Assembly (NCBI GenBank): GCA_002286715.1
Contig: NSJX01000022.1
Span: 320,246 to 384,245, forward strand
Length of the DNA stretch: 64,000 nucleotides
Origin: Dentipellis sp. KUC8613
Taxonomy: Eukaryota; Basidiomycota; Agaricomycetes; Russulales; Hericiaceae
Direction of reading: 5' to 3'
The notes beneath the pieces were generated by a model. It saw only the letters and a program-made list of their open reading frames with translations, was not told where the DNA came from and ran no database searches. Both the position numbers and the translations under genes were made by a program. Numbering within the stretch: the stretch's first letter is position 1; every line of letters begins with the position of its first letter. This document shows, piece by piece, positions 22,598-33,079 of the stretch.

Positions 22598-23585
22598 TCA
22601 ATCCAACTTGTTGATCTCACGAGCCCCGGAACTAGTCTTCAGCATCGCGCGGCGAGATCTGTAAACCAGACTGAACGTTAGCGTCATTGTGTCGCCCCGG
22701 GTACATCTACACCTACCGGCGTTGCATTCCTCTACGAGATTGGCCCATGATATCATCGGCAGAATCTTGCGCACTCTCAGCAGCCTCGGAGTCACTCGTG
22801 GTGTCCGACCCAACCGCCTCCACTCCAAGCCCAGCAGCCGATACAACAACGCCAACAGGGACCTTCGAGACGACTTTGTGAACCTTGAACTTTGGCTGCC
22901 GCTCCGTGATTCCGCCCATGTCACGACGACTTGGAGCGGCCTGTGTGGTATTAGTAGTCTTTTCTTCATCGGCCGCACCGTCATGCCCTGCTCCTGCTAA
23001 GCTGGCGATGTCCTGAGCGATACTAGCCACGTCCGCAACACCCGACACCACTTTGCCAGCCGTGGAGATCTTGTGCCTCAGTCTTGGCTCGCGCGCGAAG
23101 AGCTCGTTGGTATCACCACGGCGACGCTGGGCCTGTGTATTGTCGGCGCTGTCGTCGTCGTCGGCATCGGCGGCAGCACCCTGGACTTCGGATTTGATGG
23201 ACTGGGCGCCGTGGAACACGGCTTCGACCGCATCGACACCGTCGATCACGGGTCCTACACCGGGGAGGACTTCGAGAGGGTTGAACTTGGGGTCGCGGGA
23301 CTGGATGTCGACGTCATCGTCAGCGACCGTGCTTGGTATGTTCAGTTCTGGCACTCCATCCCCGATGGGCTCGCCGATGACGCCATGGTATGCCTTCGGA
23401 ATTTTGGGTAAGAGCCCGTGCTCCAAGAATGGTGCATCTTCCTCCGAGCTGCGAGAGACGCGTTAGCTCAGAAGAGAAAAGAGGGTGAGAAGGAAAGGTG
23501 GGGACTACATTATAGGCGCGGCGAGCGAGATATGGACTGCCGAGGAGAGCAGGATGTAGGAGATGAGAGCGGTAGAAAGATGCAT
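22598..23585 (-). CDS. Secreted repeat-module protein with dibasic sites, copy A
   Basis: Exons 23585-23509, 23448-22717 and 22658-22598 give 289 aa. Exon 1 is almost exactly a signal peptide (MHLSTALISYILLSSAVHIS then LAAPI), followed by a phase-2 intron. The mature part contains three related blocks beginning RDPKFNPLEVLP, REPRLRHKISTAGKV and RQPKFKVHKVVSKVP, each followed by a Val/Ala/Gly-rich hydrophobic stretch. The blocks are separated by acidic, low-complexity linkers that contain paired arginines (QAQRRR, SRRDMG, SRRGMQRR). It ends SRRAML...INKLD. It is a paralog, in inverse orientation, of the gene at 25982, sharing all intron positions and the core promoter. Secretion and Kex2-type cleavage are inferences. 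The family is not known to me. Confidence 0.8.
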
Positions 23586-23751
23586 TTTTGAGAACGAAGG
23601 GGTTCAAAATGGTAGAGAGATGTTAAAAGTGGGAATAGGAAGAAGGAGCGAAGAATGACGAGTAGGAAGTGAAGACAATGATTAATGAGTACTTGAGTGG
23701 AGACGAGGATGAGCGACCAGGCTGAGGAACAGAGCACGCAGCACGGTGTGC

Positions 23752-23758
23752 TTTTATA
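23752..23758 (-). promoter_or_regulatory. TATA box of secreted gene copy A
   Basis: TATAAAA on the minus strand, 167-173 bp before the start codon. The surrounding ~60 bp (AGGTATAAAAGCAC, CCGTG, GCTCTGTTC) matches the promoter of copy B at 25824, so the promoter was duplicated with the gene or kept by selection. Confidence 0.75.
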
Positions 23759-25823
23759 CCTATTGAGGTCTACATCTTTGTTCCCCATTTCTCTAACCAC
23801 ACGATGAGGGCGGTTCCCGTCGACCAGCAGCTACGCTTGCTGCCTCGAATTTGGCACTAGCTTTGCGAAAAATAGATAATTGCGCATGTCGCATCGTAGC
23901 TCAGCTTGTCGAGTGGATGGAGGATTATTAGATGGTTTCAGCACTGCAGCCACCGCTTTATCATGGAGCGCATGGAAAGATGCAGATGAGAATAGCGCGA
24001 GAAGCCAAGCTTAAAGAAATGTGATCGAACCATATAAAACCTAAGATGCGTTTTTCTGTAGCGAAAGTAGGTATCAGTTCTCTGCTCGCTATAGCGACTC
24101 CAGCTCTCTGAGTCTAGCCTGCCGAGAAAAAGTCCTCCATAACTCACCTCTATATCTATCAAGTAGTGATCCAAGTCAAAACGTCCCGAGAACGACGAGA
24201 AAGTGAATGACGAACACTGGCAGTTGGGAGGATCGGGGCATCAAATATGTGCTCCAGGGGGTAAACCCACCGGAGTGAATGGAGAGCTTCCTAGCTCTGT
24301 TACAGTAGTTTGAAGTATTCCCACAAATAGTATATAGTTATGGAACCGGAGATAAACCCCAATAAACTTTGCAAAAGACAAAAGGTATGTGAGGGTATGT
24401 GCCAAGGCTTCCTGGGTTCGGGTGTTCAATAGAGAGTTTCTGAANNNNNNNNNNNNNNNNNNNNNNNNNNNNNNNNNNNNNNNNNNNNNNNNNNNNNNNN
24501 NNNNNNNNNNNNNNNNNNNNNNNNNNNNNNNNNNNNNNNNNNNNNNNNNNNNNNNNNNNNNNNNNNNNNNNNNNNNNNNNNNNNNNNNNNNNNNNNNNNN
24601 NNNNNNNNNNNNNNNNNNNNNNNNNNNNNNNNNNNNNNNNNNNNNNNNNNNNNNNNNNNNNNNNNNNNNNNNNNNNNNNNNNNNNNNNNNNNNNNNNNNN
24701 NNNNNNNNNNNNNNNNNNNNNNNNNNNNNNNNNNNNNNNNNNNNNNNNNNNNNNNNNNNNNNNNNNNNNNNNNNNNNNNNNNNNNNNNNNNNNNNNNNNN
24801 NNNNNNNNNNNNNNNNNNNNNNNNGAGTCGCGTTTCCCACGGGGCGGCCATTTCTGTCTCACGGGGAGGCCATGTTCCCACGGCGGCGCAAACGGTTTTC
24901 GACGCCCTACCCCAATCTTAGGGGAGCAAGCTCCCCAATTAGATGACATCGAGTCTCGAAGATGTAGCACATACCCTGGCGATGTCCGTTTTCCCAAATG
25001 CGATTTTCGAACAGTCATCAAAGTCTGTGGCGGTGAGATCTTTTGGGAGCACTAAGTGTCTAATGGCAGCAGAAACATACTGCTAGTACTCGTACGTATT
25101 CTGCCATACAGAACGCCTTGTTGTGTTTGAACCTGCTTTCCTACGAGACCCATAAAATTATATCGCACGTGGATACAATTGCGCTCATAGGTTGTAGAGA
25201 GGGTAAGTGACAGCGAATAAGATGCTTCGGACTGAATGATAACAGGGATCCATGAGGGTCGCAAGAAGATCACGTTTGGGAAGCCAAGGCATGCGGCGGG
25301 CTGTCCGGGCCGCGTCACATCTTGAAGATCGTTGATGCGGCTACTTGGCCTTCCTGGTCCTCCACCATTCACTGATCACGACTGTTCGTCACTGGATGTC
25401 TCTTCATCCTTGAAACGCCTTTTAATTCTTCACCACTTGATATTGAAACTGAATTATGAAGGCTCTGCGAAGTCGTGGGAGCGAGCCTGGCTGGGAACTG
25501 ACCAGAACTGACGCTTCTCGCCGCAGTAAAATAAACAGCACCAACTCCTGCACGATCGCTGTGCTCAATCGTGTGGCCGCCCTGCCTCGGTTTTTATCAG
25601 CTTATGGATTCACTACACAGGAAGTGTCTGCAAAGCTGAAACCGTCCAACAATCCTCCATCCCTTCGATGACGATGATATGGATTACGATCTGGCCGCAC
25701 AATCTTCTGTTTATCGTCAGCCTAGTACTCAATTCGAGGACGTAGGCATAGTTGCCTGTCGAGGCAGTACTTCTCATCGTTTCGCAACAGCAAGACGGGG
25801 ACAGAGATGTGGGCCTCGTCAGG
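23759..25823. other. Head-to-head spacer between the inverted secreted paralogs, with assembly gap
   Basis: No reliable gene is visible. Minus-strand open frames at 24174-23938 and 25372-25052 have no domain and no splice support. The segment is interrupted by the 380 N at 24445-24824. Just right of the gap, GGGGAG-caag-CTCCCC (24920-24935) is a small palindrome. Confidence 0.5.
24445..24824. other. Assembly gap (380 N)
   Basis: An unbroken run of N. It lies close to the middle of the inverted pair of secreted-protein genes, where a palindromic or repetitive sequence would be hard to assemble. Confidence 0.99.
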
Positions 25824-25830
25824 TATAAAA
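25824..25830 (+). promoter_or_regulatory. TATA box of secreted gene copy B
   Basis: TATAAAA, 158 bp before the ATG at 25982, in a block conserved with the inverted copy A promoter (see 23752). Confidence 0.75.
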
Positions 25831-25981
25831 GCACGCCGTGTTGCGCGCTCTGTTCTTTAGCCCGGTTGCTCACCTTCGCCTTCACTCCGAATACTAGCCA
25901 CTCATCGCCTTCATTTTGCACTCTTCATCACTAAAATTAATCCGAATCGCTTCTACCATCCACAACCTCTCGCTTTCAAGA

Positions 25982-26982
25982 ATGCGCACCTCCATTATCC
26001 TCATCTCCTCCGTTCTGCTCTCCTCGGCAGCACATATCTCGCTTGCGGCACCGATAGTGTAAGTCATACGCTTTATTCCTCGACGTCTTTCCTTCTCTTA
26101 TCAACGCGTCCCTCTATAGCACAGAAGAAGGCGCAGCTTTCCTCGAGCGCGAACACTTGCCCAAAATTCCCAAAATCCCAAAACTATCTGATGGTGCCGC
26201 AGGCGGTATCATCGAGGGCGGCGCACCAGTGGCCCATATCCCAGTTCCGATATTCGACAATGACATCAACATCGAGTCTCGCGATCCCAAATTCAACCCC
26301 TTCAAGTTCCTTCCCGTCGTTGGACCCGTAATCGAAGGTGTCGATGCAGTCGAAGCCGTGTTCCATGGCGCCAAAGAGGCCATCGAACATAAAATTCACG
26401 GTGCCGATGCCGATGCCGACACCAAGGCCAAGACCGACGACAGCACCGACAGCACACAGGCTCAGCGTCGCAGTGGTGATACCAGCGAGCTGTTCGCGCG
26501 CGAGCCGAGATTCAGGCACAAGCTCTCTACGGCTGGCAAAGTACTTTCAGATGTTGCAGACGCGGTCAGCATCGGTCAGGGCATTGCTAGCTTAGCAAGT
26601 GCCGGACACGATGGTGCGGTCGACGACGAAAAGGCTACCAATACCACACAGACCGCTCGTCGCGACACCGAACTTGTGGAGCGTGGGCATAAATCCAAGC
26701 TTCACAAGATCATCTCGAAGGTGCCCCTGGCGAAGGTTGCGTCCGCGGCTGGGCTTGCGGTTGATATCGGTGGGATTATCGGGTCGGAAACTACGAGCAA
26801 CTCCGATACCGTCGGCAGTGCGTCAAATGCTACTGATAGCAACGCTGGCGAGACCCGTAGAGGAATGCAACGCCGGTACGTGTAGAGACATGCTGGTCCA
26901 GAGCAACGATCTGACGCTCACCTTTACTAGCAGGTCTCGCCGTGCGATGCTGGGGGCTCATGCAATGAACGACCTCGATTGA
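25982..26982 (+). CDS. Secreted repeat-module protein with dibasic sites, copy B
   Basis: Exons 25982-26058, 26120-26875 and 26934-26982 give 293 aa. The signal peptide (residues 1-23 or so, MRTSIILISSVLLSSAAHIS then LAAPIV) is ended by a phase-2 intron. Three related blocks start at about residues 79 (SRDPKFNPFKFLP), 152 (AREPRFRHKLSTAGKV) and 213 (ERGHKSKLHKIISKVP), each running into a Val/Ala/Ile-rich amphipathic stretch. Acidic linkers carry paired arginines at 142-143, 206-207, 272-273, 277-278 and 280-281, so a Kex2-type protease could release peptides of about 60 residues and a 12-residue tail AMLGAHAMNDLD. No cysteines are evident in the mature part. It is a paralog of copy A. Function unknown; a structural or defence peptide precursor is possible. 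Confidence 0.82.
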
Positions 26983-28328
26983 ATGTGGATAGGCACTTGA
27001 CTAGACAGCGGAACAATATCATTTGTCATTCCAAAATGCCATCTTTGCAGATGCGGCAATGAAGCCAAGGTCTATGTACGCCATATTCAGTTATGGGAAT
27101 TAGCGCCAACGTGTCGACCTCACACTGCGCCTTTTAATGTCTATCTAATGTCTCACCAGAGATTTCATAAGGTCCAGTCCTCACAGCAGATGTACTTACC
27201 TCTTCGCATTCACCGGCAAATCCAACGCATATAAAGTCATAGACTTGCACCACCCGCCGGTTCGCTTACACGCCAACCTCGATGCCGTCATCAAGCAAGC
27301 GCACACTCTCCTAGACTTGAATGTGAGCGCCGGCCGCGTGCCTCTAAACAATCGCGAAAGAGTTCTTACACTGATGCTGATCTTCCCTGAAGAAACTGGC
27401 GTACGAGGAGTGTGCAGCGAGTGTCCAGGCTTGGACATGTGTGACGGTGCGTGGGGCATCATACTGCAAATGACCGTAACTGTTCATCAAGACGACGGTA
27501 TTGCTAGTGGAGCCTGCGGAAGATGTAGTAGATGAGAAAGCATTCTAGGTGGATCCAGAGACATGTGCAGCGGACGGGATCGTTCTACAGACTGTAAGTC
27601 GTCCTTTTTGTGCCTGAGGGCTGTACATGTACTGATACAGTGACTTGACTTGCGTTGGGCGGCCAGCACATTCTGATGAGTCGTGGGATTCGTAGACGCT
27701 GAGCGAACGTGGTGTGCTTCCATGCGAGAACACGGGCCCTTGCGAATGAAAGCGTCGTCTGAATTTGTGAGTATCGGATGAGAAGCAATACTTTCACTGG
27801 GAGGGTGCGCCGTGTAATCCATAAAGTATGATTGCCACACTGATGTATCATCAGCAGATCCACAGTCGTTCATATCTTTCAGATGGCTCCTTCTTGGCTT
27901 GTAACCATCCACATAGGCATTTTGACATCTTTATTGTTGCCGATCTACATCGCTCATATTCTGCTCGCTCATCGCAAGGTAGGTATGCACTCCTGCTCAA
28001 CTCTCAAGTCAATCATTGATACCAGAAGCAGTGGACATCAGCGACGCAATGCTTGGCTTCACTTTGCTGCTGCGAAGTATGAATGTTCGATGATGGCGTG
28101 TGTACATCTTCGAGGCACGGCATGCGCTTCCGCTCCCAGAATCGATGCTCGGTTCCTAGGCGGCATGACCCAGCACTCACCTGTCGCGATGGCGCCGAGG
28201 TTGAGCTGTGTTTTTCCCTTCGTCGCGAAGTCGGTTCCGCAGCACTTATTGCATGGAATCAGACATCTGGTTGCTAGCGCTGGACGGCCACAGGCCATGA
28301 ACATGACCGTTCGACGAGGATTGTCCAG
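26983..28328. other. Stretch between secreted genes B and C
   Basis: A plus-strand open stretch around 27190-27535 encodes protein-like sequence (HHPPVRLHANLDAVIKQAHTLLDLN), possibly a gene fragment, but no start, splice pattern or family could be fixed. Nothing else supported. Confidence 0.4.
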
Positions 28329-28335
28329 TATAAAG
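28329..28335 (+). promoter_or_regulatory. TATA box of secreted gene C
   Basis: TATAAAG lies about 190 bp before the ATG at 28522, a similar distance to those of secreted genes A and B. Confidence 0.5.
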
Positions 28336-28521
28336 GTAGGAATCGCGGCGTTGGAACTCCATCTTCATCTTCGCCTTCATCTGCAGCTCGGCCTGTAATC
28401 TCCATTACCTTCTACCAAGTACAGGCTACTTCGGTCTCCTTTTTGCTATTCACATACTGCTTACTCCCGCCCTCTCTTCACGTCCTTCATTCACCCAAAC
28501 CCACCGCCACTCTCATTCACC

Positions 28522-29210
28522 ATGATCGCTTCTACGCCCTTCATCCTCGCCGCCACCGTCCTCTTCTCGCTGGCTGCTCCTTCGCTGAGCGCACCCATCG
28601 CGTAAGCTCTTCCTTCTATTCTGCCATCCGTACAAAGACACCAATGCTCACATATGTTCTGCATATTCGCAGCGATGTATCGCTCTCCGCACGGACCCCA
28701 GAGAGCCTCGAAGACCAGATCAAGGAGATCGAGGAGCACGGCGGCCCGCTGAAGCTCGCTCCCGGTACCTCACCCTCAATCTTCACGCGCAACGACCTCG
28801 CGGACCAGATCAAGGAGATCGAGGAGCAATTCGGGCCGCTGAAGCTCGCGCCTGGTACCTCGCCCTCGATCGTGGCGCGCGAGACCATCATCGAAAAGCT
28901 CAAGGAGATCCTCAGCAAATTCGGCAACCTCAAGCAGACGCGTGCTCTCGGCAGCCCAGTCGAGGCGCGCGAGACCGCCATCGAGAAGCTGAAGGCCCTC
29001 CTGGCGAAGCTCGAGAACCAGAAGCGTGCGCCGATCGAGGCGCGCGAAACCGCTTTCGAGAAGTTGAAGGCCATCCTGGAGAAACTGCAAAACCAGAAGC
29101 GGTCGCCCGAGCCGCTCAGCCCGGCGGAGCTACAACAGGCGTTGAAGGATATCCTGAAGAACCTCCCGGGGCCGGGTAAATCGCGTTCAGTCATCGATGA
29201 ACTTGATTGA
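28522..29210 (+). CDS. Secreted helical-repeat protein with Lys-Arg sites (KEP-like)
   Basis: Exons 28522-28601 and 28673-29210 give 205 aa. Exon 1 encodes a signal peptide (MIASTPFILAATVLFSLAAP, then SLSAPIA) and ends in a phase-2 intron at the same place as in secreted genes A and B. The mature protein is made of short related amphipathic units: DQIKEIEE (residues 41-48 and 71-78, each followed by GPLKLAPGTSPSI), then ARETIIEKLKEILSKF (95-110), ARETAIEKLKALLAKLENQ (125-143) and ARETAFEKLKAILEKLQNQ (150-168), then AELQQALKDILKNL (178-191). Lys-Arg pairs at 144-145 and 169-170 follow two of the units. The C-terminus is KSRSVIDELD, echoing the LD endings of genes A and B. Such layout fits fungal Kex2-processed repeat proteins. 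No cysteines. Function unknown. Confidence 0.82.
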
Positions 29211-31071
29211 TCGGTCCATTGGCGAAGTGGTGATGTTTGTTGAGTATGTGAGCTTAGGAGAAGGTCTTTCGGGCGCAGTTGGGATAGCTGTTCGTATTTA
29301 TTTGACGTATTGTTATTATCATGATGAAGCAGAGAATGAAGAACCAGCCATACACAAATGTCTGAAATGAGTACTGAATGGGGTTGGGTTGGGTTGGTAT
29401 CAGGGACGCGCAGCCTCGAGCGCGCCGTTCTTCCACGCACAGACTGAATCTGCATTTTCCCTACGTGACTCTGCTGGTGTAGACGGAGATCAGGTTAGAT
29501 CAAGGAGCGACGGGCCCGGGACTGGTTCCTAGCGGTGGTGAACAGGGGCACTATTCTAGTAACGCACGCATGGTACAGTGGCGCCAGCGACTCATGGAGA
29601 CGGTGCCGAGTGCTTCCGGTGTACATACGCACCTACTCATTCACGCGACCGTCACGGCTCTTGCAAGGTCTCATATTTTGTTCCGGGGTACGACGGATCC
29701 GCAATTTGCTTCCGCATGCTCGCGCGTACGGGACCGATCTACAGGAATCCCAATCCAGATATTCAGATCTGGGCGGTTCGATTTTTAGTCTCAGTCGTAG
29801 CAGCAAGATTGATAAAGGAATTGGTCAGATGAGATCTGAGATTCCAGACAGGAACAATGCTACTTGCCGTATGCGTGGTGCAGAAAGACTCTCAAGCAGC
29901 TAGCGCGCAGTGTACAGGCCGTTTCAATTGATGATGGCTGCCGGTGGACAAGATTGAGATTATCCTCGCAGCAGCTCTTGCAAAACACATCCGGTATCTC
30001 AATGGCAGCGACGTGTAAGTGACAATACGAAGGCAGGCGGAAGACAAAGACACATGCCGCTGCATTGGCCGTAACTTGAGTTGACATAAAATGAGATCCC
30101 GCTCACTGGAAGGTATACTTCGTGAGGGCGTAGGCGTGGTGTTAGCGGACTGCCAGCTTGAAGCCAATCTCTGTCTCAGTCGTGCATGACCCATGGATAT
30201 TGCGGCTCTCTCATGGGAACATCGCCTGGGCTGCCAACGACAAGCGGGCGAGTTCGGAACTCGACATTCAACGCCGCACATGTTCGGCATCCGGAGGGTC
30301 TGCTGAGAGGTCTCGCAACATTTCGTGCGCGAAATCGACCGACCCCGAGTAGCGGTCGGAAGCCCTTCTCTCTCTACCTTCGTGCCCGTCTGTATACAGA
30401 CGCGGGTACGCGAGTACGCAGGCATGGCACGTAACGTGCGTTCCCCGCTCGTACCTGCCCTCAATTCTTTTGTCTTCTCCGCTTGGTTGGATATACGCGG
30501 AGGGAATTCTAAACCAATTGATTGGTCTCTTATCAGCACGAGCATGTAGTAGCCAAACCAAAAGTTACTCACCGCTACGGTGCCACTACAATTGACCGGA
30601 AGTGACAAACAATATTAATATTGGCGTTCGTCGCATGCGGACGACCGTTAGAAAGACACCGACTTTTCACTTAAATCTCGATTTGAATCTCGAGATAACA
30701 GCAGACATCCTACCCTCTCATACTGGTGAAGGACAAATCTCGCATGGAATGCTGCGAGGGCACGAACCCGGGCCGTGAACGTTTAGAGCCGCAAGATTAT
30801 CTGAAAGAAAATGTCTATAGACCAGTCTTCATCAGTGCTGGTCTTTTGCGAGTTCAGGGTATCAGTGCATTACTAGAAATCAGAATGCTCCTACTGGCAA
30901 GGATGTCGTCGCGGCATCTTTCAGCTGGTTTGACGGCAAGCCGGGCAAGGGCATTGGACGCGTCCAAAATTGGTATTACTTTCTCACAACCGCGGACGCG
31001 TTCCGCGCCGGCGGACCGGCCTCCTCCCTCAACGCCTCCGCCTGTATGGGTTTTACGCTGGGATACCGCTC
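29211..31071. other. Intergenic stretch upstream of the tandem presequence-family genes
   Basis: Several open frames on both strands lack recognisable features. The last ~110 bp before 31072 are similar to the sequence before the next family member (32970-33079), so the 5' region was duplicated with the gene. Confidence 0.45.
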
Positions 31072-32353
31072 ATGTTTTCTCGCGCAGCACATTCGTTCAC
31101 AGCTCTAGCCTCACGACGATACCCGGCTCCTCTTTCCTCGACGCATTCACCTACAGCTAGATATCAACCTTCGCCGGCGATATCATGGAGTTCGCCCGGC
31201 CTGCGCCACGTTCGTATCTTCCTCGCTCAAGCACTCCATATACATGCGCTCACTACGGGACATCTTCCAGACCCATCACCCCTCGCGGGGCAAGCCTAGG
31301 CATCGTTACCGCCCGCGCCCATGGTTCTCAACTCTTGATCCCACGCGTCTCTCGCCCAAAGACTACTGCGACATCTCTGGAAGATGCACCGTGCGGCCTC
31401 TCTCTGAAACCAAGGAACGCGTGTCGCCTACAACCCTTCTATACCACGGAATGCAGTACTATCGAAGCACACCCTTTCCCCCAGGCTCGCATGGCTTCTT
31501 CTACTACCACCCCTCCAGCACCACGCGAGCACCCGACAACTCAGACGGCCGAACACAAGACGGTCCCAGAGAATCAGCCGGGGACTTGCGCTTTCGCGTG
31601 ACGCCGACAAACGACCCTGCATCCTTCGCGGAGGGACACGACCTGCGGCACGTCGACGGCCTGCCATGGACGGTCTCGCTTGAGCGAATAGCAACAAACT
31701 CGGCAGCAGGCGACCTGCGCGCGATACTCGTGCGCGACAAGTTTATCACCGAGGAGATGCTTGAACGCGAGTGCGAGCGCGTGCGTTGGAGGAGAAAACC
31801 GTCGCGCGGCGTGGTGTGCGCATCGCGCCGCGTCGTGTCGAGTCTAGGGCAGCCGTTCTCGGCGAGCTTGTCCCGGAAAAACTGGTGCTTCGCGGTGGAC
31901 TCTCTCGGGGACCCGGAACGTACAGAGCGGAATTGGGCTCATCTCCCCAATATATTCCTGCAACCCAATAAGCGGCCATATTTCAAAGGTACGTGCTGCC
32001 GCCTCCCAGAGCTTGCGACCGTTTCATGGGCCGTTGAGCTCGTGCTGAAGCCTTTTGCTACAGGGAAAATGGTTTGCTGCGTAGAGCGCTCCCCGTTTCC
32101 TGAGCATGCCGACTTGCCCATCCTTGCCATCAGGGTGCTTCAAATCACCGACCCGCTAGTACCACTCGCACCGTTGCCCCCAGAGCGCGCGATGGACGTG
32201 CCGGTGGAAGGAGCTTTGATTCTCCAGAAAGGTTCCCCGCATTTGCACCGCGCCTATCGCTCTAAACCTCTTCGGCAGCTCCTGCTCAGCGCAGAAGCGG
32301 CTAGTGTCTCTGGTCCCGTACCATCAGAACCGGGGACGTCCCAGAAACCTTGA
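31072..32353 (+). CDS. Unrecognised family with presequence-like N-terminus, member 2 of 3
   Basis: Exons 31072-31209, 31271-31988 and 32064-32353 give 381 aa. The N-terminal exon (MFSRAAHSFTALASRRYPAP...) is rich in Arg, Ser and Ala and nearly free of acids, typical of a mitochondrial presequence. The body has RPRPWFSTLDPTRLSPKDY, CDISG, GFFYYH, DLRFRVTP, DPASFAEGHDL, DGLPWTVSLERIAT, LVRDKFITEEML, LGQPFSASL and the C-terminal IRVLQITDPLVPLAPLPPE block. The start is chosen because the same MFSR exon exists in member 3, with the same phase-0 intron after it. The second intron (75 bp) also matches. The domain may bind a ligand or protein, but nothing in it identifies an enzyme. Confidence 0.8.
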
Positions 32354-33079
32354 TGTATGGGTGTTTTACGGATGCTGGCGTTGAGGATACAATGATGGTC
32401 ACCGTGCATCGGCACTCAAACCGAGCACATTTGGCTCGTTCTAGACGTAGATGATGCATGACTTGTAGGTACGCTGCCAGAGCGTGTACGAATTTCCTGT
32501 GCCTGATGAAGCCTGTAGTGTCCACGGGATCGCGAGCATACCGTCATATGGGACGCTAATATCTGACCTGTGTATTCTGAGTGCTCAATACAATATCCAG
32601 TTCTATAACGATCCAGTTCTATAACTCGCCGACGAACAGATCCTGCTGGACCCTGCAACGTGCTTCTCCCTTCGCATGCAACCTGTCATATCCCTAGCCC
32701 GTACCATCCAAGTCCCACCACCTCGTGGGGCTTTCCTAGGTCGGGAAATATAGTCTTGATATGCTGCAGTATAGGGTATATAGCAAAGCTTGGTTCGGAC
32801 TTCGGACTCTGGACCCTGTGATATCAGAAGTTTTTGTTTTTTCGTATGAAAGGCGATACAAGTGTCTAGCTCCAGAATCCGAAAAAGAAGAAGATCTTTG
32901 CATTTACCTGCTCTGACTTACATTCATATTTTCAACGACTGGTCAATGGACGACAGTGTACTTCGTGCGTCGAGCGAAATGGTAGTAATTTCTCACGATC
33001 ATATTGAACGCGCTCCGCGCCGACGGTCCGCCTCCTCTCCCTGCAACTGCCTCTATGTGCCTACGCTAGGCCACCGCTC
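32354..33079. other. Spacer between tandem family members 2 and 3
   Basis: No gene seen. It includes an imperfect duplicate of the member 2 upstream region (about 32970-33079). Confidence 0.5.

Noticed and set aside
24241..25021. Open frames running through the N block
   Set aside because: They are artefacts of unknown bases in the assembly gap.
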